From Elgaria multicarinata webbii (lineage: Eukaryota; Chordata; Lepidosauria; Squamata; Anguidae), in assembly GCF_023053635.1 (NCBI RefSeq), contig NC_086182.1, positions 25,975,001-26,039,000 of the forward strand: DNA of 64,000 nt, read 5' to 3'. Within the stretch, counting starts at the first letter, position 1; each line of letters opens with the position of its first letter. Both the position numbers and the translations under genes were made by a program. Shown here piece after piece: positions 25,301 to 31,264 of the stretch. The notes under the pieces were generated by a model. It had not been told where the DNA came from and searched no databases. It saw only the letters and a list, made by a program, of their open reading frames with translations.

Positions 25301-25477
25301 CCCTCCGCGAGCCGTAGGAGCTGCCACCCAGACTGGCACCACCTCCTGGGAGTCTGTGTTCTGCACGGGCAGTGCCTGAGCATTGGGCAGCAGCAGCCAG
25401 AACAGCAGTGAGGGAAAGAGGGGGAAAGCAGGTGCCAGTCTGCCAGGGGAGGGCTGTTGTCGAAGCGAGAGGGGCAT
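355..25477 (-). CDS. ADAMTS8: ADAMTS8 (partial gene, coding exons 1-8 of 9)
   Basis: Secreted, furin-activated zinc metalloprotease of the ADAMTS family; the mammalian protein (METH-2) is anti-angiogenic and cleaves matrix proteoglycans. The eight exons listed separately splice in phase to about 680 residues. In order they give signal peptide (1-35), prodomain with RTKR furin site (193-196), metalloprotease domain, disintegrin-like domain (about 405-500), first thrombospondin repeat (about 507-564), cysteine-rich domain and the start of the spacer. The zinc site [11 protein letters not shown] has histidines 345, 349 and 355, and a Met-turn lies at 373-374. Recalled human ADAMTS8 aligns almost without gaps after the prodomain, including ADAMTS8-specific stretches such as VEDEK and RNFCNWQ. 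No frameshift or stop is seen. The last exon is outside the window to the left. Exon boundaries were read by hand from GT/AG sites and phase agreement. Confidence 0.96.
779..951 (-). CDS. ADAMTS8: ADAMTS8 coding exon 7 (cysteine-rich domain)
   Basis: 173 nt, residues 565-622: [34 protein letters not shown], then [20 protein letters not shown]. It is nearly identical to recalled human ADAMTS8 ([15 protein letters not shown]). The acceptor is CTTTGCAG and the donor is AAA|GTAAGT, phase 0. The plus-strand open frame at this place is a shadow. Confidence 0.95.
1043..1182. mobile_element. MITE, 'GGCCTTAGCTAGACCTAAGG' family, copy 1 (intron 6)
   Basis: Imperfect foldback of 140 bp. The left end is GGCCATAGCTAGACCTAAGG; the right end is its reverse complement with a few changes. 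Other copies are at 6741 and 52309, and a diverged relative is near 33240. There is no coding capacity. The transposase superfamily cannot be set because no clear target duplication is visible. Confidence 0.8.
1500..1672 (+). repeat. L2-type 3' tail fragment
   Basis: Contains the sequence AGATTGTAATCCTGCAGGCA, then CTTTTTTGGCTGAGGA and an (AAATA)n-type tail. A close relative is inserted in the CR1 copy at 49058-49300. The tail resembles the 3' end of vertebrate L2 LINEs (ttgtaagc...gggcaggga). It could instead be a SINE sharing that tail. Confidence 0.6.
2130..2412. repeat. Foldback-type fragment followed by (GAA)n microsatellite
   Basis: 2130-2286 contains GGGAACTGTAGTTTTGTGG and AACAAACTACAATTACCAGG as inverted arms. 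This is the 'actacaattccca' foldback motif also seen near 19540-19610 and 57960-58070. It runs directly into a pure (GAA)n tract at 2289-2411. The poly-Glu and poly-Leu open frames here are products of the triplet repeat. Confidence 0.7.
2657..2840 (-). CDS. ADAMTS8: ADAMTS8 coding exon 6 (thrombospondin type 1 repeat 1)
   Basis: 184 nt, residues 504-564 plus one base of Gly565. [10 protein letters not shown] has the WxxW C-mannosylation pattern and CSRTCGG fits the O-fucosylation consensus. The repeat continues [15 protein letters not shown] and ends ECPPN. The acceptor is TTTACAG and the donor is G|GTAATC. All six expected TSR cysteines are present. Confidence 0.95.
3029..3300 (+). repeat. 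Dispersed repeat 'AGGGATGTACGGAT', copy 1 (intron 6)
   Basis: Starts GGCATGTACGGATTTTGTTA and continues ATCCATTCCATCTGAG, with CACTGTCTGCTCATTAACGG. It is homologous to 22541-22815 (same strand) and 55090-55408 (opposite strand). The family is unrecognised; see findings. No coding potential. Confidence 0.65.
3545..3780 (-). repeat. CR1 3'-end fragment, interrupted by a MITE
   Basis: Minus-strand piece with CTGGATCAGACCAAGGG, CAGTTGTTGACC and CCCATGTTCCCCAGCAACTGG, the 3' region of a reptile CR1 subfamily also present at 35528-36057. It continues past the MITE at 4434-4470 with GTAGCCATTGATAGCC. Confidence 0.75.
3784..4433. mobile_element. 650-bp Harbinger-like foldback DNA transposon (non-autonomous), intron 5
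   Basis: The termini are GGGGGAGTCTACACACCATT on the left and the reverse complement GGGGGAGTCTACACACCGTT on the right. The inverted arms extend for over 100 bp (to the GGACGATTAAGGTAC region). It is flanked by TAA on both sides (3781-3783 and 4434-4436), the TWA-type 3-bp duplication of PIF/Harbinger elements. The interior holds (TG)n and a long (GA)n (3978-4024), which explain the Arg-Glu open frames. A 19-bp internal direct repeat (CTCCTTGGAGAGGCAAACT) sits near 4227-4264. It inserted into the CR1 relic. Confidence 0.82.
4488..4513. repeat. (TG)n microsatellite
   Basis: Pure dinucleotide tract in intron 5, about 180 bp past the exon 5 donor. Confidence 0.9.
4696..4994 (-). CDS. ADAMTS8: ADAMTS8 coding exon 5 (disintegrin-like domain)
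   Basis: 299 nt, residues 405-503, from [14 protein letters not shown] to MAQDAVMPK. It contains the eight-cysteine disintegrin-like pattern with CQQIFG, HCPN, LCSQLWC and the conserved [13 protein letters not shown]. The acceptor is CTCCAG, giving split Gly404, and the donor is CCCAAG|GTAATC in phase 0. Confidence 0.96.
5167..5476. mobile_element. 310-bp foldback MITE related to the 3784 element (intron 4)
   Basis: The left arm has GGGGGATTCTACATGTCGTA and GAGGGCGCTTCCATGC; the right arm is their near-perfect reverse complement. The terminal GGGGGA[GT]TCTACA is shared with the 650-bp element at 3784, so both belong to one group. CAG flanks both sides (5164-5166, 5477-5479), allowing one extra G on the left. 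The centre is GCC/GGT triplet sequence. Confidence 0.78.
6741..6870. mobile_element. MITE, 'GGCCTTAGCTAGACCTAAGG' family, copy 2 (intron 4)
   Basis: 130-bp foldback with ends GGCCTTAGCTAGACTTAAGG and the reverse complement. The interior has CCTGCCTGCTCCCGGGATAT, as in the 52309 copy. The arms are highly similar, suggesting a younger copy than the one at 1043. Confidence 0.85.
7135..7420 (-). mobile_element. tRNA-derived SINE (minus) with (TTG)n(TTA)n tail, intron 4
   Basis: Reverse-complement reading gives a head like AATGTGGTGTAGTGGTTAGA, then GTTCTAGTCCCCGC and CTCACAGGGTTGTTGTGAGC, ending in a (TAA)n tail expanded to a microsatellite (7135-7206). Same family as 9128, 30410 and 41415. The head lies about 50 bp past the exon 4 donor. 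Confidence 0.8.
7470..7637 (-). CDS. ADAMTS8: ADAMTS8 coding exon 4 (metalloprotease, second half of zinc site, Met-turn)
   Basis: 168 nt. It completes Gly348 and encodes residues 349-403, starting HVLSMPHDD (zinc ligands His349 and His355). It continues through the Met-turn region HHMMAPLF and ends at LDGGH plus one base of the next glycine. The acceptor is GTTCCAG and the donor is G|GTAGGC. A minus-strand SINE with its (TTA)n(TTG)n tail begins only about 45 bp past the donor. Confidence 0.95.
7983..8014. repeat. (TTG)n microsatellite
   Basis: Pure TTG tract in intron 3, between exon 4 and the SINE at 8088. Confidence 0.9.
8088..8285 (+). mobile_element. tRNA-Ala-derived SINE (intron 3)
   Basis: The head GGATGTAGCTCAGTGGTAGA and CTGCATGCAGAAAG keep the A box, an alanine-like TGC anticodon region and the B box (GGTTCAATCC). 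The body is CTGAAACCCTGGAGAGTCAC, CAATACTGGG and GACTCAGTATATGGCAGCTT. The same family is at 16112, 24360 (minus), 34328, and older pieces at 14580 and 61950. It is not a functional tRNA gene because of the non-tRNA body and mismatched stems. Confidence 0.85.
8407..8539 (-). CDS. ADAMTS8: ADAMTS8 coding exon 3 (metalloprotease, first half of zinc site)
   Basis: 133 nt, residues 304-347 plus the first base of Gly348. It encodes [18 protein letters not shown], then [19 protein letters not shown], which carries zinc-ligand His345 and catalytic Glu346. The acceptor is CTCACAG and the donor is G|GTAGCT. It is missing from a simple ORF scan because it has no in-exon ATG; it was found by translating the reverse complement. 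Confidence 0.94.
9128..9357 (+). mobile_element. tRNA-derived SINE with (TAA)n tail (intron 2)
   Basis: The head TGCCAGTGTAGTGGTTAGAG leads to GGTTCTAGTCTCCACTTGGC, CTCTCAGCCTAACCTATTTT and GCTGCCTTGGGCTACTTGG. It ends in AATGTAATAAATAATG and a (TAA)n tract at 9313-9357. Plus strand, antisense to ADAMTS8. Confidence 0.8.
9468..9697. mobile_element. Nested MITE pair, 'CCTTAAACCATGGCTTTAACC' family (intron 2)
   Basis: The outer foldback arms (9487-9525 and 9640-9678) pair with each other. Between them, at about 9526-9639, sits a second complete foldback of the same family (CTGTGTTCAGAAGACGCC to its reverse complement). A 9-bp direct repeat TATGTTTTA flanks the whole unit (9459-9467, 9698-9706). 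Another copy is at 43938-44050. Confidence 0.82.
10421..10660 (-). CDS. ADAMTS8: ADAMTS8 coding exon 2 (metalloprotease domain)
   Basis: Eighty codons, residues 224-303, from [10 protein letters not shown] to [10 protein letters not shown], phase 0 at both ends. It is bounded by a CTTTCAG acceptor and a CAG|GTGCTT donor. In ADAMTS15 the same protein segment is part of exon 1, so this exon marks an intron-position difference between the paralogues. The segment contains the family motif RNFCNWQ. Confidence 0.95.
11640..12545. other. Repeat-poor stretch of ADAMTS8 intron 1
   Basis: No transposon hallmark, microsatellite or credible exon was recognised across about 900 bp. Composition is balanced with several CG dinucleotides. 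The short open frames lack splice-site support. It may simply be unique intron, or hold conserved regulatory sequence. Confidence 0.4.
12867..13001. mobile_element. MITE, 'GATCTACACTACTGCTTTA' family, copy 1 (intron 1)
   Basis: Left GGATCTACACTACTGCTTTA with GACAACTGTTGGGG inside; right end GGTTGGTGTAGATCTGGCC. Relatives are at 29722, 42057 and 57466, with a fragment near 45085-45170. No open frame. Confidence 0.75.
13106..13325 (+). mobile_element. CR1 3'-end fragment (intron 1)
   Basis: Begins at CAGGAAAAAAACGTCCTGAC and ends with TTCCAACTCTACTATTCTAT plus the ATTCTATG direct repeats typical of CR1 3' ends. It is heavily 5'-truncated. The last coding portion ([13 protein letters not shown]-type) is recognisable by comparison with 36058-36697. 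Confidence 0.85.
13337..13374. repeat. (TG)n microsatellite
   Basis: Pure tract directly after the CR1 3' end at 13325; followed by an old foldback fragment (13378-13497) of the 'CTTCCCCAAC...GTTGGGGAAGG' type. Confidence 0.9.
13500..16110. other. Intron 1 segment, mostly unclassified
   Basis: Holds a SINE-head relic on the minus strand around 14580-14760, a partial tRNA-Ala SINE at about 15145-15220 (GATAGGACACATGTTTTGCA), and an old dispersed-repeat piece near 15655-15760 (CATGCAGCCCCTGAAG). The rest shows nothing I recognise, and no exon-like frame has family similarity. Confidence 0.4.
16112..16312 (+). mobile_element. tRNA-Ala-derived SINE (intron 1)
   Basis: Contains GGGACCATCGCTCAGTGATA, TTTGCATGCAGAAGATCCC, CCTGAAACCTCGGAGAGCC and CTGACTCAGTATAAAGCAGC. 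Same family as 8088. A young hAT MITE inserted at its very 3' end. Confidence 0.82.
16321..16446. mobile_element. hAT-type palindromic MITE, 126 bp, with 8-bp target duplication
   Basis: The ends are CAGCCTTCCTCAACCTGGG and the reverse complement, CAG...CTG. The arms pair along almost the full length around CCAGCCAGCTGG. The perfect 8-bp duplication TTCTAAGG lies at 16313-16320 and 16447-16454, the hallmark of hAT insertion. Older members are near 13378-13497, 14535-14600, 20165-20290, 32470-32560 and 38290-38424. Confidence 0.92.
16790..17425 (-). mobile_element. L2-type LINE, 3' part of reverse transcriptase ORF (intron 1)
   Basis: Minus-strand frames encode [40 protein letters not shown] and [20 protein letters not shown], then after a frame break [20 protein letters not shown]. 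These are the C-terminal motifs of L2 ORF2. The tail ends in TTTATTTATT. It is truncated at the 5' side and broken by a frameshift near 17090. Confidence 0.9.
17575..17702 (+). repeat. CR1 subfamily 3'-end fragment
   Basis: Contains TTGGCCACTGTGTGAACGGA, TGGACTAGATGGACCCTTGG and TCTGATCCAGCA. The same tail is at 19858-19955 and, reversed, at 3545 and 35528. Confidence 0.7.
17926..18348. mobile_element. hAT-type non-autonomous element, TAGGGTGACC family, with 8-bp target duplication
   Basis: Ends TAGAGTGACC and GGTCACCCTA. The 8-bp direct repeat CTCTGATG flanks it exactly (17918-17925, 18349-18356). The interior differs from the other members at 46733 and 50613, so it may be a deletion derivative of another autonomous relative sharing termini. 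Confidence 0.82.
18360..19850. other. Intron 1 segment with no recognised gene
   Basis: Contains a degenerate 'actacaattcccagg' foldback at about 19440-19625 and otherwise unclassified sequence. Open frames on either strand show no family motif. Confidence 0.35.
19858..19955 (+). repeat. CR1 subfamily 3'-end fragment
   Basis: TTGGCCCTTGTGTGAACAGA, then CCTTGGTCTGATCCAGCATG and GCTCTTCTTATG. Confidence 0.65.
20165..20290. mobile_element. Old foldback MITE (hAT palindrome family)
   Basis: TGTCCTCCATATGTTTTGGA on the left and its diverged complement TGTAGTCCACAACATCTGAAGG on the right. Same architecture as 16321 but with many mismatches. Confidence 0.6.
20400..22530. other. Intron 1 segment, nothing recognised
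   Basis: About 2.1 kb without an identifiable element apart from short AT-rich runs (TTATTATTATTATTG near 21385). Frames up to 137 codons lack splice or family support. Confidence 0.4.
22541..22815 (+). repeat. Dispersed repeat 'AGGGATGTACGGAT', copy 2 (intron 1)
   Basis: AGGGATGTACAGATGTAAAA, then CTGTTCCATCTGCATTTTGT, GTCAGGTGACTTTCC and ACCATCTGCTCATTGG, ending near TTTCTATAACTAAATTTGCG. It aligns along its length with 55090-55408 in reverse. Confidence 0.7.
22860..24340. other. Intron 1 segment, unclassified
   Basis: No transposon or exon recognised. Two short cytosine-rich runs occur (CCCCCCCGCCCCCCCAG near 23480, CCCACCCACCCACCCACC near 23930). Confidence 0.35.
24360..24533 (-). mobile_element. 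tRNA-Ala-derived SINE (minus), end of intron 1
   Basis: The reverse complement reads GGCGTAGCTCCATGGTAGAG, CTTGCATGCAGAAGGCTCTG and GGTTCAATTCC, then TGAAACCCTGGAGAGCCAC. It lies about 280 bp from the exon 1 donor, in the same sense as ADAMTS8. Confidence 0.8.
24809..25477 (-). CDS. ADAMTS8: ADAMTS8 coding exon 1 (signal peptide, prodomain, start of protease)
   Basis: Encodes residues 1-223. The start at 25477 is the first in-frame ATG; upstream in-frame sequence runs into a (TG)n tract without another ATG. The start context is weak (C at -3). A hydrophobic core [13 protein letters not shown] makes a signal peptide, probably cleaved after about residue 35. The prodomain has the family motif [10 protein letters not shown] and ends in SSRTKR, the furin site, followed by the mature N-terminus [18 protein letters not shown]. 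The exon ends after GACCTGACG at a GTAAGA donor in phase 0. The acidic linker before the furin site is shorter than in human. Confidence 0.95.
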
Positions 25478-26025
25478 CGGGGAGACCAGAGAAGATAGAA
25501 GCCCACAAACACACACACACACACACACAGAGTTATAGACTCAGCTGGAGCAGCAAAGTCCCAGCGGTGTGAGAGAGACGCTGCAAATTTGCAAGCCGCA
25601 GTCTGTGGGGGAAGACGATGGCTTAATTATATTTTAAAAAAAGAACGGATAGGGGAGAAAGCAAGAAGTCTGCCTCCTTTTGCCGTTGTTGCTAGCTCTA
25701 GTTAGCAGCAAGTTGTCCAGTGTGCGGGAAGAGTTGGAGAGAAATCCTCTTTTCTTTTCTTTTCTTTTTTTGCCCCAAGGATTGCGGGTGTTTCTTCTTC
25801 TGCCCTCCGCTTCTCCAGCCGCTCTCGCACCTTTTCCAGCGAGATGTCACAAAAGCATCAAGCGAGGCGAGTTGTCCACTTGGGGAAGGGCGCAGAGCTG
25901 AAAGCAGCTTTGTGGATTCTGGTGTCTCGCTCGCGCTCGCTCTCGCTCTCTGGCTTCCCCCACCCTCCTTCCTAGGAAGCTCTCTAGCTCTCCCTGGGTA
26001 GCTCCTTCCCAAGCCTTTGAAGCAC
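25478..26025 (-). promoter_or_regulatory. ADAMTS8: ADAMTS8 5' UTR (approximate) with three-codon uORF
   Basis: The leader is inferred to run from about 30 bp past the TATA-like box to the start codon. It contains exactly one upstream ATG, at 25858-25856, reading ATG CTT TTG TGA: a three-codon uORF. A (TG)n tract (25511-25529 on the coding sense) lies 35 bp before the start codon. The leader is assumed unspliced; the transcription start is a guess from the TATA position. Confidence 0.5.
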
Positions 26026-26049
26026 CAAAGCAGCCCGCAGAGTCCTCGG

Positions 26050-26057
26050 TATTTATA
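26050..26057 (-). promoter_or_regulatory. TATA-like box of ADAMTS8
   Basis: TATAAATA on the minus strand, about 570 bp before the ATG, at the edge of a moderately GC-rich, CpG-containing segment. An inverted CCAAT motif (CCAATCAG on the plus strand, around 26205) lies about 150 bp further upstream. The function is inferred from sequence and position only. Confidence 0.5.
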
Positions 26058-26299
26058 CTTTCTTCCCCCTGCTTTGACATAAGAGGTTTATTTTTGAACT
26101 CTCTCACTATTCCACAATCCCCTCCCCTGGGACCCAGAGACCAGGAGGAGGAGGAATGCAAACCGTGATGGGGGGGGGGGGAGAGATTTTGGATGGAACT
26201 TCAGGCCAATCAGAAGCCAGGAGGACCCGCCTCTCTTGTTTAAGTGTCAACTCAAACATCCCCCCCCCCAACCACAATCTTATTCTCTTGCTGTTAACC

Positions 26300-26855
26300 C
26301 TTTCAAGACCTTTGCTCAATCCGTAGCAGTTACGTCTGGCGTCAACAAAAGCTATATTTGCGCTCTTTCTACACTGCCTTGAAGAGGAACCTCACTTCTG
26401 ATTTCTTGTCCTGCCGTTTTCCTATCTTGGAAGGAGGGGAAAAAAGGCTGCTTTAGGAAAATTTCTAAATCCTAATAGATACTTTAAAATCATTAAAAAA
26501 AAAAATCTTATCACCTACTGCCATATATTTGGGTCTTCCCAGACAAAATCTGCTTGGGTCATCCCAAAAGGAGCCTCCACTAACTAAAGCCAGGAATTCA
26601 GTCTTTATTGTCCCAATGTTTGAGGCAGTCTCAGCTGAGAATTTTCGTCGAATATACAGAGAAATGCAGAAATAGGCAGAAGGCATTAGCTGGGTATATC
26701 AAAGGATGAATAGGATCATATGGAAATAAAATAATGTAATCAGTTCTTCTGCGTACGTTCTTTTGAACTGGAGAGATCTCATATTCTAAAAAGGGAAATA
26801 TTATTCAGAATTCACTTCTCTCTCCCATTCCCTGCCAGTGCATGTTAATCCTAGA

Positions 26856-26894
<39 letters not shown>

Positions 26895-28255
26895 ATATTC
26901 CAACAGTGGAAACAGGGAAAAATGGCATTTTGTGCTTTTTCAAATAAAAAGCAATAACAGTCAAAATATAAAGTATCTTTGGGCTTGACCCCTTCATCTT
27001 TATTTATAACATTCCTTTTATTATCCACTGGATGCAGTTCTTAATTTTTTTTGTTCCTGTGTGTTGCTGGCAAAGATATGGTTTATTTTAAAGAGCCCCT
27101 CTTGTGGAACATCATGACCCCACGGAATATGAAGCGTGTCCCTCAATTTATGTTCTTGGACTTTTACCCTGCTTCTTATCTAAGCTCTGTAAATTCCCAA
27201 ACACTTCAGTCCCCAAGCAGTAGGAAATACTGCATTTCTATTAGTTTTCTCCTTGATTTTATTGTACTAGGTTATTAATTAAAAGGATTTATAACTCAAC
27301 TTCAATGGGATACCCCCTGCAAGCCAATTCACAATCATATTTAGATTATAATAATAACAATAACAATAATTCAAAACCTCTAATTAATCAGTAGCAACAA
27401 ATAATGTTCAAGAATCGGACCACCAACCAGATGCAGATTGAAGTTTATAAGTTGTTAAGGTTCTTTTAAAAGCTAGTATTGATGGGGGCATGTGTATTTG
27501 AAAGGGGAGGGAATTTCAAAGATGTGGGGCTACCACTGAAAAGGCCCTGGCTCTGCTACCTGCCCATGTAATAAATTATAATGGCAAGCCAGACACCAGG
27601 GCGCCTGAAGCCAATCTTAAAACTCATATAGGTGCAGGTAGTTTTGAGACATTTGATCTGGTATCTCTCCTTTACCATAGGGAAAATATGATGTGTGTCC
27701 ATTCCTTCTCCTACCTGCTTCATTGGTCTAGATTGAGGGAATTCTGTTGTGCTGGGTCGAAAGGGATTAATTGATAACGGAGAAAATCCTTCGGATCTAG
27801 AATGGCTAGCCGAAAAGAAGGGGGCAATCTTCTTTTAAAAGGGACTTGACCACAGCTTCGGCTGTGGGGCGGTATATAAATGTAATAAAATAAATAAATA
27901 AATAAATATGTACTTGATGTCCTTTTTAGCTCAAGAGTTTCTTCCATGACGGAATTCTCTACAGCCTCATGAGAGTCCCACACACTCCAAAGGAGTACAT
28001 TTTGCCTTTGATGAGCATCCCAGGTTCCCCAACTAACTCCCATGGGAGTTTAGAGTCTCTACTATATATCCCCCTTACTCTGCAGGCACAAAACCCCACT
28101 GATGAGCCCCTTTCCTCCCCCTTTGCAATGTGCCATTTGAATGCCTTAATCCCCCAAAACATTTGAAAGGATAATATAAGCCGTGTTTTGAGGTTCCAGA
28201 TACCTGGCTCCCTGGGACCTGAGAAATCAGCTTTATGATAAAGGCTTGGGGACAT
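26300..28255. other. Intergenic segment upstream of ADAMTS8
   Basis: Mostly unclassified. Holds a (GAT)n microsatellite at 26858-26892 and a LINE/SINE tail at 27865-27908 (GGGGCGGTATATAAATGTAA then (AAATA)n). A 270-bp piece at 27480-27660 has CAAAGATGTGGGGCTACCAC, like the antisense of L2-type C-terminal sequence. No gene. Confidence 0.4.
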
Positions 28256-28259
28256 CAGT

Positions 28260-28560
28260 CAGTGTTTAAAGACTGTTTACTCTGGACAAATATCCTTGTG
28301 TTTGTCTGAGAGGGAGTATTTACATCTGCTCAGCCCAGCTGAAAAGCCACCTCCATTCGCCCAGACACAGACCAGCTGTGTCTCTAAATAGCAGTGTGTT
28401 ATCCAGGGGCCAACGTTTCTAATTACTGAATTTCTTTTTATAAAGTGCAGTGAAAAACAGAAACATTGTGAGCGTTCATTGATGTCCGTTCTTGCTAGTT
28501 TCCAATCCAAGATGTTGTTGGTGATGCAATAAGTTGTACCAGCAACCCCATGCAAATTGC
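28260..28560. other. Repeat-poor intergenic island (candidate regulatory element)
   Basis: About 300 bp with no repeat hallmark, rich in factor-like words: forkhead TGTTTAC at 28274, homeodomain TAATTA at 28430. Function is only a hypothesis from composition and position 2.3 kb upstream of ADAMTS8. Confidence 0.25.
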
Positions 28561-29139
28561 TGCAGGGAAACTGGACCATGGGGCAAGTTGGGGTGACTTG
28601 TCATGGGGTGCAGGGGTGGGGGAGGAGGTCCCAATGCCATGGGGTTTTCCATACAGGGAAGAAGATCAGGGACAGAGAAGGAAGAGCTGGAAAAGCTGGT
28701 GAGGAGGTAGGGCAGAAGAAGTTGGGCAGAAATGCGAGGAGCCACACAAGCATGCGATGAACTGTGAGGTGACCAGGGTTGGCCCAGAGGTTTAGCCAGC
28801 AGAGGTCCGGGAGAACCAGTCCTGGAGGTCTGAAACCAGGGAAAGAGGCCCTCTGCTGGTATCTTTTATGGGAGAGGAGAGTTCCTGAAAATACACAGGC
28901 ACCTGCTCCTAAGGCAGTCAGGTTCTTGGTCAGCCCTGCCAGATGTTCAGTTTGCAAATGTATTGAAACTGCAGCCTTCCCTGGGGATCTGAAACGGAAG
29001 CTGCAAGTCCTGCTCAGCCATCCATGCACGATAGTGAAAGGAAGCATTTGTATTAGGGTGTTAAATTAGAACATTTTAGAAGCAACTGGAAGAACAATGA
29101 AGCAGGAATACTGCCAGAGGGCTGAAGATGGGCTTAGCT

Positions 29140-29600
29140 ATATGGCAGGGGCAGGGACCTATTTTTATCCATAGGTCCCATTGCCTCCCCCTCCAAACCA
29201 AGCGAGTGGGGCAGATACTGTCATGGAGGTGGCCCCCTGATTAAGAGCTCCTCCCCTATGATGTCATCAAGCCCTGCCAACCTTTTTCTCTGTGCAGGAA
29301 GAGGCACGGAACTCCTGCAAGACCTGGCTGTCCTTCCACCCACCCACCCCTTGCATCCTGATTGGGACAAGAGCACTAGGCAGGCCTTACAGGAGCCAGG
29401 TCCTGCAAGGGCTGGCTGAGTAGAATGCCTCTTCCTTGCCCTGCTTACCTGTGCTGAGATGAGAGATAACATGGGGATTCCTCTCCCCAGATAAGGCGGT
29501 GGGGCTTGGGGTGCGTGTTCAATCCTCTGTGGGCCAGATTGGCTCCAGCCCACGGTCCAGATTTGGCCTGCAGGCCAGAGGTTGCCCTGCCCTGCTCTAG
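29140..29600. repeat. Possible dispersed element with GCAGGG...-type inverted ends
   Basis: Left GGCAGGGGCAGGGACCTATT; right GGTTGCCCTGCCCTGCTCTA, roughly inverted. The right side TTTGGCCTGCAGGCCAGAGG resembles the piece at 33715-33790. Boundaries uncertain. Confidence 0.35.
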
Positions 29601-29721
29601 GAAATAACTCAGGGTTATTGGGGACAAAGAGGATTGCATTTTTGTGTGCACTTGCCTCTGTGTTAAGATTGGTAGAAGAGAATGCATAGATGTACTCTCA
29701 AAGAATGTAGGTGTCTGTAGG

Positions 29722-29863
29722 CTCATCTACCCTACTGCTTTTAAAGCGCTTTAAAGCACTTTGAAAACGTTTTGAAACCTGTATATGCAGTGTGTCCTGG
29801 GCCCAAACAGTTGTCAAAACTGTTATAAAGCGCTTTAAAGCAGTAGTGTAGATCTCCCCCGGT
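29722..29863. mobile_element. MITE, 'GATCTACACTACTGCTTTA' family, copy 2
   Basis: Left CATCTACCCTACTGCTTTTA, right AAAGCGCTTTAAAGCAGTAG and TGTAGATCTCCC. The centre has AACAGTTGTCAAAACTGTT, a short palindrome. Confidence 0.75.
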
Positions 29864-29914
29864 CCAATGTATCACCCAGAAGCAGGAGGTTCTGACCTTT
29901 GCTATTTTTCATCT

Positions 29915-30185
29915 GTTTAATTTTTTCATCAGGACTCCCAAGGTGATGTACAATGAAAACCATACCCCCAAATAATAGCAAATCATGCCGATAAGAAGCA
30001 GCAATAAAAATGTCAGAAAGTCAAAATATCATCACTAAAAGCAGTAGGTATCTTAAAACAAAACAACAAAAACAGTCTCTTAATTGCCTCCCAACATAAG
30101 AAGATCTTTATTGCAAATGTCTTGTTGCACCTTAAAGACTAACCAATCTACTGTGGCATGTGCCCCACCAATTAGTTAGTCTTTG
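29915..30185 (-). repeat. LINE-tail and SINE-like relics
   Basis: 29915-30070 resembles an L2-type 3' UTR in reverse (GACTCCCAAGGTGATGTACA). 30105-30185 has CTTGTTGCACCTTAAAGACT and CTAACCAATCTACTGTGGCA, a common reptile SINE-like motif. Low divergence cannot be judged by eye. Confidence 0.45.
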
Positions 30186-30409
30186 GGCTCATCCACACGG
30201 GTGCTTTGTGCCTGGATTGCTTCAGAGTGGTGGCAGGTGATCTACACAAAGAAGAAGTGAACAATAAAACTCCCAGCAAGTTCAAAGCCGGGGGGTCTAA
30301 ATTCACCTGTAATTATTTGAGATCATATTTAAAAAGGGTACTCAGTAATGAAAGTTCATTTAGGTCCATTTTAATCAAACTCTCCCTGCAATTCTTTGAA
30401 AAGCAAGAG

Positions 30410-30640
30410 AGCCAGTCTGGTGTAGTGTGTTGGACTGGAACTCAGGAGATCTGGGTTCTAGTCCCCGCTCAACCAAGAAACTCACTGGGTGACTTTGGGG
30501 CAGTCACTGACTCTCAGCCTGACCTACCTCACAGGGTTGTTGTGAGGGTAAAATGGAGAGGAGGATCATATAAGTTGCCTTGGGTTCCTTGCAAGAGAAA
30601 AAAAGTGGGATATAAGTGCAATAATAAGTAAATAAAAGTA
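30410..30640 (+). mobile_element. tRNA-derived SINE
   Basis: GAGCCAGTCTGGTGTAGTGT, GGTTCTAGTCCCCGCTCAAC, CTCTCAGCCTGACCTACCTC and ACAGGGTTGTTGTGAGGGTA, ending GGGATATAAGTGCAATAATA and an A-rich tail. It is one of the best-preserved members of the family at 7135, 9128 and 41415. Confidence 0.85.
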
Positions 30641-30859
30641 AAAGTCCAATGCATCCGTGTTAGACTAACACAGCCTGATAGCAACAAGTACTTCAACTAA
30701 GTGTGTCCACATGTCTGCCTGAAGCTACATTCTGGACAGGTGGCCAGCTTTCCTTACCAATAATCTTTGCATTGATTTTCAACCCTGAAGGTTGCATGCT
30801 GGAAGGACATGATTTTCATGTCCTTCCAGCATGCAATGTCCATCAACACATTCCTTTCT

Positions 30860-31196
30860 CTCTGCGCCCTGGATATCCTTTCTCAGATAAGCTGGAATAG
30901 GAAGAGAGGTTTGACTTGCCTCTTCTGGAATGCCTCCAGTAACTCATCCCTTCTCATCCTTCCCGCTCTCTCAAATGTTCCACCCCTGACAGGTGACTGA
31001 AAACACCAGGAAGCATTTCACATAGACTGCCCTATGCGCGTTGATGCTCTGCTTTGAATTGGTACAGTCTTGTCTTAATAAGAGTTCCCACATTCTGTTG
31101 GCATAGGATTTTGCATGCAGGGTGCAAAATATTCATGGGAACAAGTAATGGGTGGACCACAATCTCATGGATGTCAGCTACGACAAATTGAGTGAT

Positions 31197-31264
<68 letters not shown>

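Noticed and set aside
25478-25528. Longer ADAMTS8 start (Cys-Val repeats before the signal peptide)
   Set aside because: The extension is translation of the (TG)n tract beginning at a GTG; the first true ATG is 25477.
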